Shown here in pieces: positions 25,910-35,150 of a stretch of DNA of 64,000 nucleotides (positions are counted from its first letter, which is position 1; each line of letters starts with the position of its first letter). The position numbers and the translations under genes are program-made. The DNA comes from an uncultured Bacteroidales bacterium (lineage in GTDB: Bacteria > Bacteroidota > Bacteroidia > Bacteroidales > F082). The DNA lies in contig ONFF01000014.1 of the NCBI GenBank assembly GCA_900317055.1, forward strand, positions 1-64,000, given 5' to 3'. Under the pieces are notes generated by a model. The model saw only the letters and a program-made list of their open reading frames with translations, made no database searches and was not told where the DNA came from.

Positions 25910-26518
25910 CTATCTCTTCCAAGCCCCAATTACCTCACCGACATACACCGTGTGGATGCCAGCCTCAAAGCCGTCGTACCATTTCTTAGGCGTGTCGCTG
26001 CGGAAGTCTTGTTCGGTCTGATGCCAAACGGTCATAGTCTCGCATTCGATGACCAGGTTGGCTTCTTCGTAATAGGGTGTACCGTGTTCAGTATAGGCCA
26101 CATGAAGGCCGAGGGCTGCGGCCTTGTCACCATCGCGGCCGCTGTTGCTGCCCATGTACTGCCACACCTCCGGGTCGTCGAACTGCATGATGGTGAAGCG
26201 TGGGTGCTTCTCCATAAACTCCCATGTGAAGCGTCCGGGAGCCACATAAACGGTCACTGCAGGACGGTCGTGGCCAAGGTAGTTGCCGATGCCGCCCCAG
26301 CCGATGGTCATGGCGTTGCTCTCGGTGGTGTCGCCCGAGCATAGGATGAGGTTCTCTGTGAACCATGTGAAGCCGTTTTTTGGGAACTCTTGCTGCACAT
26401 CGAAGGCAGTCAGTTCGTTGTTTTCCTTATTCATTGTTTCGTCGTTTTGTTCCTGTTGTTGAGGACTGGCACAGCCGATGAGGGCGATGCATAAAAGGGT
26501 GAAAATGATATTTTTCAT
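25910..26518 (-). CDS. Flavin reductase-like (flavoredoxin family) lipoprotein
   Basis: 202 residues with lipoprotein signal (CIALIGC). The flavin-binding split-barrel domain follows: SNAMTIGWGGIGNYLGHDRP resembles the FMN-binding segment of flavoredoxins, with VYVAPGRFTWEFMEKHPRF and a C-terminal HTVYVGEVI. It would bind FMN and pass electrons in an extracytoplasmic place, which is unusual for the family. It leads the DUF362 gene on the minus strand. Confidence 0.8.
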   Translation of the reverse strand: MKNIIFTLLCIALIGCASPQQQEQNDETMNKENNELTAFDVQQEFPKNGFTWFTENLILCSGDTTESNAMTIGWGGIGNYLGHDRPAVTVYVAPGRFTWEFMEKHPRFTIMQFDDPEVWQYMGSNSGRDGDKAAALGLHVAYTEHGTPYYEEANLVIECETMTVWHQTEQDFRSDTPKKWYDGFEAGIHTVYVGEVIGAWKR

Positions 26519-26559
26519 CTATATTAATACTTACAATCAAAATGCAAAAGTACAAAAAA

Positions 26560-26589
26560 CTTGTTATTTATTGATTTTTACTACTTTTG
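26560..26589 (+). promoter_or_regulatory. Bacteroidetes-type promoter for the RecQ-UvrD gene
   Basis: TTG (26561-26563), 18 bases, then TACTTTTG (26582-26589), 20 bases before the ATG at 26610. Confidence 0.6.
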
Positions 26590-26609
26590 CGCACTGAATA
26601 ATCAGGTAG

Positions 26610-29600
26610 ATGTCAGGGATTAGCGATTATATCAGTGCCCTTAAAGCTGGGTTGTTTTCGAGTAAAAAACAATTGTCAGGATTGGTTTTTATTGATGTCG
26701 AAGTCGGCATTGATGATAATAAAGTACATGATTTCGGCGCCGTCAGAGACTCTGGGCAAGAGTTACATACCGCTTCAAAAAACGACTTCTCCAGTTTTAT
26801 TTCAGATGCAGAATACCTTTGTGGTCATAACATCATCCATCACGACTTAACCTATTTGACTGACATTGAAGGTGTCAAAGACAAAAAAGCAATCGACACT
26901 TTGTGTCTCTCACCTTTGTTGTTTCCTAAACGCCCTTATCACAGACTTTTAAAAGACGACAAACTACAAAGCGAGGAAAGGAACAATCCTCTTAATGACA
27001 GTCTGAAAGCACGAGACCTTTTTTATGACGAAGTCAATGCATTCAAAGCTTTGCCGAATGAATTGCAACGTGTTTACTATGGTCTGCTTCACCATGTCAA
27101 GGATTTCGCTGCCTTTTTTGATTATCTGAAGTTCGACGAGGTTGAAGGACAATTGGAATCGTTGATTTATTACACTTTTTACGGAAAGATTTGTTCACAT
27201 AGCCCCATCACGATGCTCGTCAAAGAACACCCTGTTGAATTGGCTTATGCTTTGGCTTTGATTTCCACAGGTGACAGTTATTCCATTACTCCTCCTTGGC
27301 TTCTGCATAATTATCCCAATATTGAAAACATCTTGCAGTTTTTGTGCAACACACCATGCCATGACAGCAATTGCGAGTACTGCGAAACAAAACTGAACAT
27401 TTATACTGGTTTGAAGGATGTATTTGGTTTTGATTCTTTTCGCACTTACGACGGTGAGCCGTTGCAAGAGAAGGCCGTACAGGCGGCTGTAGATGGGAAG
27501 TCTCTTTTGGCCATTTTCCCGACTGGTGGTGGCAAATCGCTCACTTTCCAACTGCCAGCATTGATGTCAGGACGCGCTGTTCATGGACTAACTGTAGTTA
27601 TTTCGCCACTGCAGTCGTTGATGAAAGACCAAGTAGACAATCTTGCAGAACAAGGTATTGCAGAAGCTGTCACCGTCAATGGATTACTAGATCCCGTCAA
27701 TCGTGCCAATGCCTTTGAAAGGATTGCCGATGGCAGTGCGACACTGCTGTATATTGCTCCAGAAATGCTGCGGTCAAAAACGATGGAAAAGCTTCTGGTT
27801 TCGAGAAATGTGGTTCGTTTTGTCATCGACGAAGCGCATTGCTTCTCTGCTTGGGGTCAGGATTTCCGAGTGGATTACCTTTATATCGGCGATTTCATTC
27901 GCAAACTTCAAGAGAAAAAAGGCTTGTCGACGCCTATACCCATCTCGTGTTTTACGGCCACAGCCAAACAAAAAGTCATTACTGATATCAGCGATTATTT
28001 CAAAAGGAAACTGGGACAGGATTTGGAACTGTTCGCATCCCCATCTGCCCGAAAAAACCTTCACTATTCTGTCATATATGCAGAATCGGAGCAAGACAAG
28101 TACAACACTTTGCGGAATCTAGTCATTGGCAATTCATGTCCTACTATCATCTATGTATCACGCACCAGAAAGACAAGGGAGTTGGCTGCTAAACTTAAAT
28201 CAGACGGCATTGATGCTCTCCCTTTCAATGGTAAGATGGATGCCAATGAGAAGATTGCTAACCAAAATGCCTTTATTGCCAACAGAGTGAAGGTAATGGT
28301 AGCCACTTCAGCTTTTGGCATGGGTGTCGACAAAAAAGATGTCGGCATGGTGATTCATTACGACATTTCCGACTCACTCGAAAACTATGTTCAAGAAGCG
28401 GGTCGTGCTGGTCGTGACCCCAAAACTGCTGCCAAATGCTATGTTTTGTACAACGATAATGACTTGGACAAGCATTTCGTTCTGTTGAACCAAACCAAGA
28501 TAAGCATCAGCGAGATCCAACAAGTTTGGTCGGCCATTAAGTATTTTACCAAACAAAGAAAACATTTTTCATGCTCAGCTTTGGAAATCGCACGCCAAGC
28601 AGGCTGGAGCGAAGAGGTTTATGATATTGAAACAAGGGTGCGAACTGCCATTTCGGCACTTGAAGAGGCTGGATATGTTGTCAGAGGGCATAATGTTCCC
28701 CATGTCTTTGCCACAGGCATTATGGTGAAAAACATGGATGAGGCTCACAAACGCATTGAGAAATCTATCTTGTTTGCCAGCAAACAAGAAAAACTGGATG
28801 CCATACGAATCATCAAATCGCTCATTTCCAGCAAATACAGAGCTGAAGTTTCTGATGCAGCCGAAGATGCCGAGTCAAGGGTGGATTATTTGGCCGACAG
28901 GTTAGGCATGACTAAAGAGACGGTGATCAATACTGTAAATCTCATGCGGCAGGAGGGTATTTTGGCAGATTCCAATGACATGTCTGCCTATATTGAGTAT
29001 TCTGCCAATAAATCCAAACAGGTTTTTGAGCAATATGCCAAACTCGAACAGTTTGTATTGGCAGCAATAGCCAAATCAGAGGCCACTTTGACATACAAAA
29101 ACCTCAACGAAAAGGCAATTGAAAACGGACTCTCGTCATCGGTGAAAAACATCAAAACGCTACTCTATTTCCTTTCGGTCAAATCCTTTATCAAGAAAAA
29201 AGAAAACGCTTACAGCGGCGTCGTCAATGCCTTGCTGTGTCAAGACTTTGAGACGACCATTCATAAACAAAACCGCAGGATTGACATTTGCCGTTTCGTC
29301 ATAGAAAAATTGTACGAAACTGCTTTGGCAAAGCCTAACGCTGAGAAGCATTCAGGAAGCATTGTCCAATTTTCCGTCATCTCAATGCTGAAAGAACTGG
29401 TTGTATATCAAAAGAGCAATATGTTTCAATCCCACGAGGAGTATCGCTTAGAGGAGATTGAAGATGCGCTCTTGTTCTTATCCAAAATTGGCGCGTTAAA
29501 ACTTGAAGGTGGTTTTTTGGTATTATACAACGCCATGGAGATCCATCGGCTGAAAGAAGCGAAATATCGTTACACCAAAGAGGATTACCGCATGCTGGAT

Positions 29601-31478
29601 GAGTTCTATAAACAGAAGCAGCAACAGATCCATATCGTTGGTGAGTACGCCAATATGATGGTGAAAAACTACGATGCCGCTTTGCAATATGTGCAGGACT
29701 ATTTCCAAATTGATTACAAGAATTTTATCTCCAAGTATTTCAAAGGAGAGCGTCTCTTGGAAATAGAACGCAATATCACGCCTGAGAAATATCATCAATT
29801 ATTTGGTACGCTTTCAGATAAACAGCGCAAAATCATCGACGACAAGCAGTCCAAATACATTGTGGTGGCTGCGGGACCAGGCAGCGGTAAGACCAAGGTC
29901 CTGGTTCATAAATTAGCAGCAATCTTGACAATGGAAGATGTCAAGCATGAGCAATTGCTAATGCTCACATTTTCTCGTGCAGCAGCTACCGAGTTCAAGC
30001 AGCGACTTATTGGCCTTATCGGCAATGCGGCTCATTTTGTCGAAATCAAAACATTCCATGCATTCAGTTTCGACTTGTTAGGAAAAGTTGGCAATTTGGA
30101 AGATTCTGAAGATGTTGTTCGTCGTGCCGCAGAAATGATTGAGAGAGGAGATGCTGAGCAAGGCCGTATCAACAGATTGGTTCTGGTCATCGATGAAGCG
30201 CAAGACATGGACAAAGACGAATATGCTTTGGTGAAAGCTTTGATGAACAACAATGAAGAAATGCGGGTGATTGCCGTTGGTGATGATGATCAGAACATCT
30301 ATCAGTTCAGAGGTTCCGATAGTCGATATATGCAATCCTTTATCGACGAAATGCATGCCACCAAATATGAGATGACCGATAATTATCGGAGCAAACAACA
30401 AATTGTCAGCTTTGCAAACTCATTTGCAAAGCGCATCAAACAAAGGATGAAGACTTCGCCTTGTGTTGCTGTGAGTAAAGAACCTGGGCAGGTACAGGTC
30501 ATCCAATACGATTCTCCGAATCTGGAAATACCACTCGTCAATCATCTGATGGCAACCTATCACAACGAACGCGCTTGTGTCTTGACCAACAAGAACGATG
30601 AGGCGGCTCGTATCGTAGGATTATTAACCCAACGGGGAATCAACGCGAAACTGATTCAGTCAACCGAAGGTTTCCGTTTTTCCAACTTGGCAGAGGTGCG
30701 CTTTTTCATGAAACAAATCAACAAGGACTCTGATTCTCCTGTGATAAGTGACGACCTTTGGGAACAAGCCAAAAAGAAGGCCTTGGAACAATACGAGACC
30801 AGTGCCTGCTTGGATTATCTTAAAGAGTTTTTCCTTGCTTTTGAAAGGACAAACAACGAAAAATATCTCAGTGATTTGGAAGAATTTGTTTTCGAGTCGA
30901 ATCTTGAGGATTTTTGTGGCGAAGGCAACCAAACAGTTTTCGTTTCCACCATTCACAAATCCAAAGGGAGGGAGTTTGATTCCGTTTACATGCTTTTGGA
31001 CAACGAGTTGGCTGATACCGATGAGAAAATCCGAAAACTTTATGTTGGTATGACACGAGCGAAAAAGAATCTTTATATCCATTGCAATACTGTTTTTTTT
31101 GCCTCAATTGCTACAGAAGGTGTAAAATACCAACATGATACAAATCTCTATCCTGTTCCAGATGAAATCACTTTGCAACTGACCTTCCACGATGTATACT
31201 TGGATTATTTCAAAGACAAGAAAAAACAGATATTACAATTGCGTAGTGGTATGCCGTTAGTTTTTGACAATGGATATTTTAGCATAGAATCTGGTGAAAG
31301 GGTTGCTTGTGTTTCTAAGCAGGTTCGTAAAGAACTATTAGAATGGAGTGAAAAGGGGTATCAAGCGGAATCCGCCAAAGTTAGCTTTATCGTGGCTTGG
31401 AAAGGGAAAGAAGACACAGAAGAAACGGCAGTGCTCCTTCCTGAATTAACACTAAGAAATAGTGATTTAAAGAGTTAG
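26610..31478 (+). CDS. Exonuclease-RecQ-UvrD triple-domain helicase
   Basis: 1622 residues carrying three machines. Residues about 20-180 look like a DEDDh 3'-5' exonuclease (FIDVEVG, GHNIIHHDLTYL, then YHRLL and NDSLKARDLF). Residues about 285-700 are a RecQ helicase (FPTGGGKSL Walker A near 305, VIDEAHC near 404, SCFTATAK, AGRAGRD near 597). Residues about 1070-1500 are an SF1 UvrD/Rep helicase (AAGPGSGKTKV, VIDEAQD, GDDDQNIYQFRGS, TIHKSKGREFD, YVGMTRAKKN). RecQ zinc-finger and HRDC regions are not evident. It probably processes replication or recombination intermediates; a defence role is possible. The gene is more AT-rich than its neighbours. Confidence 0.9.
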   Translation: MSGISDYISALKAGLFSSKKQLSGLVFIDVEVGIDDNKVHDFGAVRDSGQELHTASKNDFSSFISDAEYLCGHNIIHHDLTYLTDIEGVKDKKAIDTLCLSPLLFPKRPYHRLLKDDKLQSEERNNPLNDSLKARDLFYDEVNAFKALPNELQRVYYGLLHHVKDFAAFFDYLKFDEVEGQLESLIYYTFYGKICSHSPITMLVKEHPVELAYALALISTGDSYSITPPWLLHNYPNIENILQFLCNTPCHDSNCEYCETKLNIYTGLKDVFGFDSFRTYDGEPLQEKAVQAAVDGKSLLAIFPTGGGKSLTFQLPALMSGRAVHGLTVVISPLQSLMKDQVDNLAEQGIAEAVTVNGLLDPVNRANAFERIADGSATLLYIAPEMLRSKTMEKLLVSRNVVRFVIDEAHCFSAWGQDFRVDYLYIGDFIRKLQEKKGLSTPIPISCFTATAKQKVITDISDYFKRKLGQDLELFASPSARKNLHYSVIYAESEQDKYNTLRNLVIGNSCPTIIYVSRTRKTRELAAKLKSDGIDALPFNGKMDANEKIANQNAFIANRVKVMVATSAFGMGVDKKDVGMVIHYDISDSLENYVQEAGRAGRDPKTAAKCYVLYNDNDLDKHFVLLNQTKISISEIQQVWSAIKYFTKQRKHFSCSALEIARQAGWSEEVYDIETRVRTAISALEEAGYVVRGHNVPHVFATGIMVKNMDEAHKRIEKSILFASKQEKLDAIRIIKSLISSKYRAEVSDAAEDAESRVDYLADRLGMTKETVINTVNLMRQEGILADSNDMSAYIEYSANKSKQVFEQYAKLEQFVLAAIAKSEATLTYKNLNEKAIENGLSSSVKNIKTLLYFLSVKSFIKKKENAYSGVVNALLCQDFETTIHKQNRRIDICRFVIEKLYETALAKPNAEKHSGSIVQFSVISMLKELVVYQKSNMFQSHEEYRLEEIEDALLFLSKIGALKLEGGFLVLYNAMEIHRLKEAKYRYTKEDYRMLDEFYKQKQQQIHIVGEYANMMVKNYDAALQYVQDYFQIDYKNFISKYFKGERLLEIERNITPEKYHQLFGTLSDKQRKIIDDKQSKYIVVAAGPGSGKTKVLVHKLAAILTMEDVKHEQLLMLTFSRAAATEFKQRLIGLIGNAAHFVEIKTFHAFSFDLLGKVGNLEDSEDVVRRAAEMIERGDAEQGRINRLVLVIDEAQDMDKDEYALVKALMNNNEEMRVIAVGDDDQNIYQFRGSDSRYMQSFIDEMHATKYEMTDNYRSKQQIVSFANSFAKRIKQRMKTSPCVAVSKEPGQVQVIQYDSPNLEIPLVNHLMATYHNERACVLTNKNDEAARIVGLLTQRGINAKLIQSTEGFRFSNLAEVRFFMKQINKDSDSPVISDDLWEQAKKKALEQYETSACLDYLKEFFLAFERTNNEKYLSDLEEFVFESNLEDFCGEGNQTVFVSTIHKSKGREFDSVYMLLDNELADTDEKIRKLYVGMTRAKKNLYIHCNTVFFASIATEGVKYQHDTNLYPVPDEITLQLTFHDVYLDYFKDKKKQILQLRSGMPLVFDNGYFSIESGERVACVSKQVRKELLEWSEKGYQAESAKVSFIVAWKGKEDTEETAVLLPELTLRNSDLKS

Positions 31479-31510
31479 TAGATTGTATTAATGCGTTTTT
31501 TGTATCAAAC

Positions 31511-32491
31511 ATGTTTATCGGAGAACTAATATCACTAGGCGTTGCCGTTTCGTGGACCGCCACCGCATTGTTTGCGGAGGTGGGCTCGAAGCGCATGGGC
31601 TCGCTGCCGTTCAACACCGTCCGCATGACGATGTCGCTGGTGTTTCTTGCCGTTACATTATGGCTGGTGATGGGCGTGCCATATCCGCGTTATGCCGATG
31701 GCAGCACTTGGATGTGGCTGTTGCTCTCGGGCTTGGTGGGTTATGTCATCGGCGACTACTGCCTGATGCAAGGTTACATTAAGATAGGTTCTCGTTTCGG
31801 GCAGCTTTTCATGACTTTGTCGGCACCTACGGCAGCACTTACCGGGCGGTTGCTCCTTGGCGAGCAGATGCGCCCCATCGCCATCGTAGGCATGGTCGTC
31901 ACCTTAAGCGGCATCGCGCTTTCGATATTGTCGAAGAGCGACGATTCCAAGCATCACTCCATACATTTCAAACTGCCTGCGAAAGGCATTTTCTTTGCTG
32001 CGATGGCTGGCATTTGTCAAGGCTTCGGCTTGGTGCTCAGCAAAGGAGGCTTGACCCATTACGAAGCTGCCCTCACTGCCGCTGGCATCTCAGGCAATTC
32101 AGTCTTCTCTGGTGCTGTGTTGCCGTTGCCCGTTAGTGTTAGCATGTCATTCGCGGCAACCACCATCCGTGCTTACATCGGACTGGTGGGCTTTTTCCTA
32201 GCGTTGGTGTTGTTTAACAAAGACGGACTTGCCCAGTTGCGTCATGCTGTGAGTGACCGCAAGGCGATGTGGTGCGTGCTGGCATCCACTATATTCGGAC
32301 CTTTCATCGGAGTCAGCGCGTCGCTATTGGCCACGCAATTCACCTCGGCGGGCATCGCCCAAACGCTCTTTGCACTTACACCTATACTCATCATCGCCCC
32401 TGCGGCCATCCTTTTCCATCAAAAGGTGACCTTGCGCGAAGTCATAGGCGCTGTCATCAGTGTCGTTGGCGTGTGTCTGTTCTTCGTGTAA
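31511..32491 (+). CDS. DMT superfamily transporter (EamA family)
   Basis: 326 residues with ten predicted membrane helices in two EamA repeats. The first begins GELISLGVAVSWTATALFAE, with LVGYVIGDYCLMQGY and PTAALTGRLLLGEQM; the second starts near ICQGFGLVLSKGG and ends EVIGAVISVVGVCLFFV. These export or import small metabolites across the inner membrane; the substrate cannot be read from sequence. It starts 33 bases after the helicase gene, so read-through is possible. Confidence 0.88.
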   Translation: MFIGELISLGVAVSWTATALFAEVGSKRMGSLPFNTVRMTMSLVFLAVTLWLVMGVPYPRYADGSTWMWLLLSGLVGYVIGDYCLMQGYIKIGSRFGQLFMTLSAPTAALTGRLLLGEQMRPIAIVGMVVTLSGIALSILSKSDDSKHHSIHFKLPAKGIFFAAMAGICQGFGLVLSKGGLTHYEAALTAAGISGNSVFSGAVLPLPVSVSMSFAATTIRAYIGLVGFFLALVLFNKDGLAQLRHAVSDRKAMWCVLASTIFGPFIGVSASLLATQFTSAGIAQTLFALTPILIIAPAAILFHQKVTLREVIGAVISVVGVCLFFV

Positions 32492-32521
32492 CCTCAAAAC
32501 CACATTGCAATAAATGTAAAA

Positions 32522-32552
32522 CCGCCGCAAAGGCATAACACCTTTGCGACGG
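32522..32552 (-). terminator. Terminator between convergent genes
   Basis: CCGCCGCAAAGG (32522-32533) pairs with CCTTTGCGACGG (32541-32552), with a TTTT run beyond it on the minus strand. It closes the glutathione peroxidase transcript and may also stop the transporter mRNA. Confidence 0.7.
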
Positions 32553-32580
32553 TCAAATTTATTAGTGTCAAGGTATCGTT

Positions 32581-32766
32581 TTATTGATACTTGGTGAATT
32601 GGTATTTTTCTCTCAGTTCGGCCTGCTTTTCAGGCGATACGGAGGTGATGTAGGACTTCCAGCCTGGACAAAAGTTGATGTGCCAGCGCCAAAAGCGTCC
32701 CATCAGTGATTTGGGCTTCGCATCGTAATGCGCGCGAATCTTGCAGTTTTCACAAGGGTGTGCCAT
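32581..32766 (-). CDS. Small conserved CxxC protein
   Basis: 61 residues from the ATG at 32766 (MAHPCENCKIRAHYDAKPKS); the longer upstream frame is a shadow of the peroxidase gene. It has one CENC pair, a Trp-rich segment GRFWRWHINFCPGWK and a C-terminal SPEKQAELREKYQF. I recall similar short Bacteroidales proteins but no known role. It starts 4 bases after the glutathione peroxidase stop, so the two are almost certainly one operon, pointing to a thiol or redox link. Confidence 0.7.
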   Translation of the reverse strand: MAHPCENCKIRAHYDAKPKSLMGRFWRWHINFCPGWKSYITSVSPEKQAELREKYQFTKYQ

Positions 32767-32770
32767 AGTC

Positions 32771-33394
32771 TTATTTGAGCATGTTTTCAATCTCAGCCTC
32801 CATGTCCTCGGGCTTCGCCACAGGAGCGAAACGCTTGATGACACTGCCGTCTTTCGAGATGAGGAATTTGGTGAAGTTCCAGCGCACGCCACCTTCTTCG
32901 CGACCCTCAGATTTGCTCAAGCCATCAACTAATTTCATCGTGGCTTTGTCTTTCAGTCCGTGAACTTCTTCGGTCGGTACTTGCTGTGTCAGATACTTGA
33001 AAATCGGGTGGGCGTTCTCGCCAAAGACATCGATTTTCTTCATCAGCGGGAAGGTCACGCCATGGTTGAGGCGGCAGAATTCAGCGATTTCCTCATCGGT
33101 GCCAGGCTCTTGGTGCTTGAATTGGTCGCAGGGGAAGCCGAGGATGACCAACCCTTGGTCTTGGTATTTCTTGTAGAGGGCTTCCAAGCCGTCGTATTGG
33201 GGAGTGAAACCGCACTTCGAGGCGGTGTTGACAATCATGAGGACTTTGCCCTTATATTGGGCCATATCCACTTCTTCGCCCTTATTATTCAGGGCCTTAA
33301 AGTCATAAATCGTAGCCATTTCTTTAGTGTTTTGTGCATAGACCGTCATGAACGCAAGCAACATGACGGCCATGCCGATAAACCTTTTTCTCAC
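32771..33394 (-). CDS. Glutathione peroxidase family thiol peroxidase, exported
   Basis: 207 residues with a signal peptide (VMLLAFMTVYAQ). Family motifs: NTASKCGFTPQYDGLE with the peroxidatic cysteine, ILGFPCDQF with the resolving cysteine and glutamine, and RWNFTKFLI with the catalytic Trp/Asn. Bacterial members use thioredoxin rather than glutathione and reduce hydrogen and lipid peroxides. A second, lipoprotein copy lies at 46427-47101. The ferritin-like gene lies just upstream, consistent with an oxidative stress operon. Confidence 0.92.
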   Translation of the reverse strand: MRKRFIGMAVMLLAFMTVYAQNTKEMATIYDFKALNNKGEEVDMAQYKGKVLMIVNTASKCGFTPQYDGLEALYKKYQDQGLVILGFPCDQFKHQEPGTDEEIAEFCRLNHGVTFPLMKKIDVFGENAHPIFKYLTQQVPTEEVHGLKDKATMKLVDGLSKSEGREEGGVRWNFTKFLISKDGSVIKRFAPVAKPEDMEAEIENMLK

Positions 33395-33399
33395 GACAA

Positions 33400-33861
33400 T
33401 TACATCATTTCGATGAGGAAATTCTCATAACCGACTTTGTCGATGTAGTTGAGGTATTGTCTTTCCCAATCCATGTGAGCCTTCTCGCCATCGATCCATT
33501 TATAAATCAGTTTCTGAGTGATATAGTCATCGGCGAAAGCTGCGGCCAACTTGCTCATTTCTTCAATAGCCTTGGGTTGATAATCCGACTCAATCTGCTG
33601 TTTCGGGTCGTCATAGAACGGGAATTCCATGGTCTTCATGGCCTCTTGCAGGTCGGCGGGCTTGCAACCGAGTTCCACTAGGCGGTTGAGCACCTCTTCT
33701 GCTTCGTCCCATTCTTCTTCGGCTTCCTCTTTCCATTTGTCGGCGAGTTTATTCCAACCGTTGAAGCGGTCATAAGCCGAGAAGGCGAAATGTTGTTTGC
33801 TGTTTCCAAACCAGGTAGCTCCTAACAGAGCAAATCCTTTTAATGCTTCTTCTTTTGTCAT
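33400..33861 (-). CDS. Ferritin-like helical protein
   Basis: 153 residues, almost all helical. The segment KWKEEAEEEWDEAEEVLNRL followed by VELGCKPADL, and later KAHMDWERQYLNYIDKVGYE, resembles ferritin-like diiron proteins in which Glu and His pairs bind iron. I do not see a textbook EXXH set in every helix, so the metal site is uncertain. It sits between the MarR regulator and the peroxidase on the same strand, 5 bases from the peroxidase start, fitting an oxidative stress operon. Confidence 0.6.
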   Translation of the reverse strand: MTKEEALKGFALLGATWFGNSKQHFAFSAYDRFNGWNKLADKWKEEAEEEWDEAEEVLNRLVELGCKPADLQEAMKTMEFPFYDDPKQQIESDYQPKAIEEMSKLAAAFADDYITQKLIYKWIDGEKAHMDWERQYLNYIDKVGYENFLIEMM

Positions 33862-33880
33862 AGCTTTAAGATTTAAATTG

Positions 33881-34336
33881 TTATTTGTTGTTTGTTGTAC
33901 ATTTTAGTCCTTCGATGAGTTTGTCGAGTGAGGGAATCATTCTGACAAATTCTTCCTCTTCGCCCGTTATTCGGATGATTTCGTCACTAAGGCAATCGGG
34001 AATGTGTTTGGCCTGTTCGCGCATTTCGATGCTTTTTTTCGTCAACGAGACAATTCGCTGGCGGGTATCTTCCTTGCCTTTGGTGCGTTTGACCAACCCC
34101 GATTTCTCCATACGCTGCAGGAGCGGCGTGACGGTGTTGGTCTCCAAAAACAGCTTGTGCGCGATGTCGTTCACCGGTTGCTTGTCCTGTTCCCACAACA
34201 CTAATAATACAAGGTATTGGGGATAGGTGATGCCAAGCGGGTCAAGATAGGGATGATAGGCCCCTATCGTGAGGCGCGCCGCAGTATAAAGACGGAAGCA
34301 AAGTTGATTGTCCAGTTTGAGTTGTTCGTATTCCAT
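33881..34336 (-). CDS. MarR family regulator, OhrR-like
   Basis: 151 residues. A winged helix-turn-helix spans about residues 50-110 (PVNDIAHKLFLETNTVTPLL, then RMEKSGLVKR and a wing with KEDTRQRIVSLT). The N-terminus contains LDNQLCFRLYTAARLT, where the cysteine matches the peroxide-sensing cysteine of OhrR regulators. Divergent from the nitroreductase gene and first in line before the ferritin-like and peroxidase genes. The inverted repeats at 34348-34398 are likely operators for both directions. Confidence 0.88.
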   Translation of the reverse strand: MEYEQLKLDNQLCFRLYTAARLTIGAYHPYLDPLGITYPQYLVLLVLWEQDKQPVNDIAHKLFLETNTVTPLLQRMEKSGLVKRTKGKEDTRQRIVSLTKKSIEMREQAKHIPDCLSDEIIRITGEEEEFVRMIPSLDKLIEGLKCTTNNK

Positions 34337-34347
34337 CTCACTTATTT

Positions 34348-34398
34348 ATATCGTTCACGATGCAAAAGTACACATTATTTTTATATCGCGAGCGATAT
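34348..34398. promoter_or_regulatory. Candidate MarR/OhrR operators between divergent genes
   Basis: A perfect inverted repeat ATATCGC-GA-GCGATAT (34383-34398) and a weaker ATATCG-TTCA-CGAT (34348-34361) lie 35 bases apart between the regulator and the nitroreductase. A TATCTTTG box for the nitroreductase follows at 34432-34439. Confidence 0.55.
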
Positions 34399-34460
34399 TT
34401 TTTGATTTTTTTTCGAAAAAAGAAAAATTTGTATCTTTGCAACCTGTAAATGAATTCATT

Positions 34461-35132
34461 ATGACACTACAAGAAGCTATCGTTGCCCGCCACTCGGTGA
34501 GGCAATACTTTGAAAAACCTATCGAATCTGATAAGGTCGCGCAGCTGCAGGCCTTGATTAACGAATGTAATAAGGAAGGCCGACTGCACCTCCAGTTGGT
34601 CACCGACGAACCGAAAGCCTTTGCCAGCGGCATGGCGAAATACGGCGGGTTTAAAGGGGTAGGCAACTATATCGCCGTTGTTGGGCCTAAAGGCGAGGAT
34701 GTGAAACTCGGCTTTTATGGCGAGAAAGTGGTACTGTTGGCCCAGACCATTGGCCTGAACACTTGTTGGGTGGGCTTGTCTTTCAAGAAGCAGCCCGATC
34801 AATACCAGGTGCTTGACGGTGAGTCGTTAGTGGCTGTAATCGCTTTGGGTTATGGTGCCACCCAAGGCAATGCCCATCCGCAAAAGAAGGGCATCGAACA
34901 TTTTTGCCGTGTTGAAGGTGCCATGCCCGAGTGGTTCCGTCAGGGCATGGAAGCCGCTTTGTTAGCGCCCACTGCCGTCAACCAGCAGAAGTTTGAGTTC
35001 ATCCTTCACAAAGGCAACCGCGTGGAAGCCAAGGCAAAGTTCACCTTCATCGGTTACGCCGCCCTTGACCTCGGCATCGTCAAGTGTCATTTCGAGATTG
35101 GGGCTGGAAAGGAGAATTTCAGTTGGGCGTGA
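34461..35132 (+). CDS. Nitroreductase family protein
   Basis: 223 residues from the ATG at 34461, 22 bases after the TATCTTTG box; a longer frame from 34308 crosses the operator and is not used. The FMN-binding N-terminus AIVARHSVRQYF is clear, with GLNTCWVGLSFKKQ and a second half MEAALLAPTAVNQQKFEF containing the other FMN-contact motif (APTAVNQQ). These enzymes reduce nitro compounds or quinones with NAD(P)H. The order of motifs suggests the putative TM nitroreductase subgroup. Divergence from the MarR gene suggests stress control. Confidence 0.88.
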   Translation: MTLQEAIVARHSVRQYFEKPIESDKVAQLQALINECNKEGRLHLQLVTDEPKAFASGMAKYGGFKGVGNYIAVVGPKGEDVKLGFYGEKVVLLAQTIGLNTCWVGLSFKKQPDQYQVLDGESLVAVIALGYGATQGNAHPQKKGIEHFCRVEGAMPEWFRQGMEAALLAPTAVNQQKFEFILHKGNRVEAKAKFTFIGYAALDLGIVKCHFEIGAGKENFSWA

Positions 35133-35150
35133 TAACCATTACATATTTTT

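Noticed and set aside
26610-31478. The RecQ-UvrD protein as part of a named defence system
   Set aside because: No other defence gene is adjacent (flanked by flavin reductase-like and transporter genes), so I list it as a stand-alone helicase.
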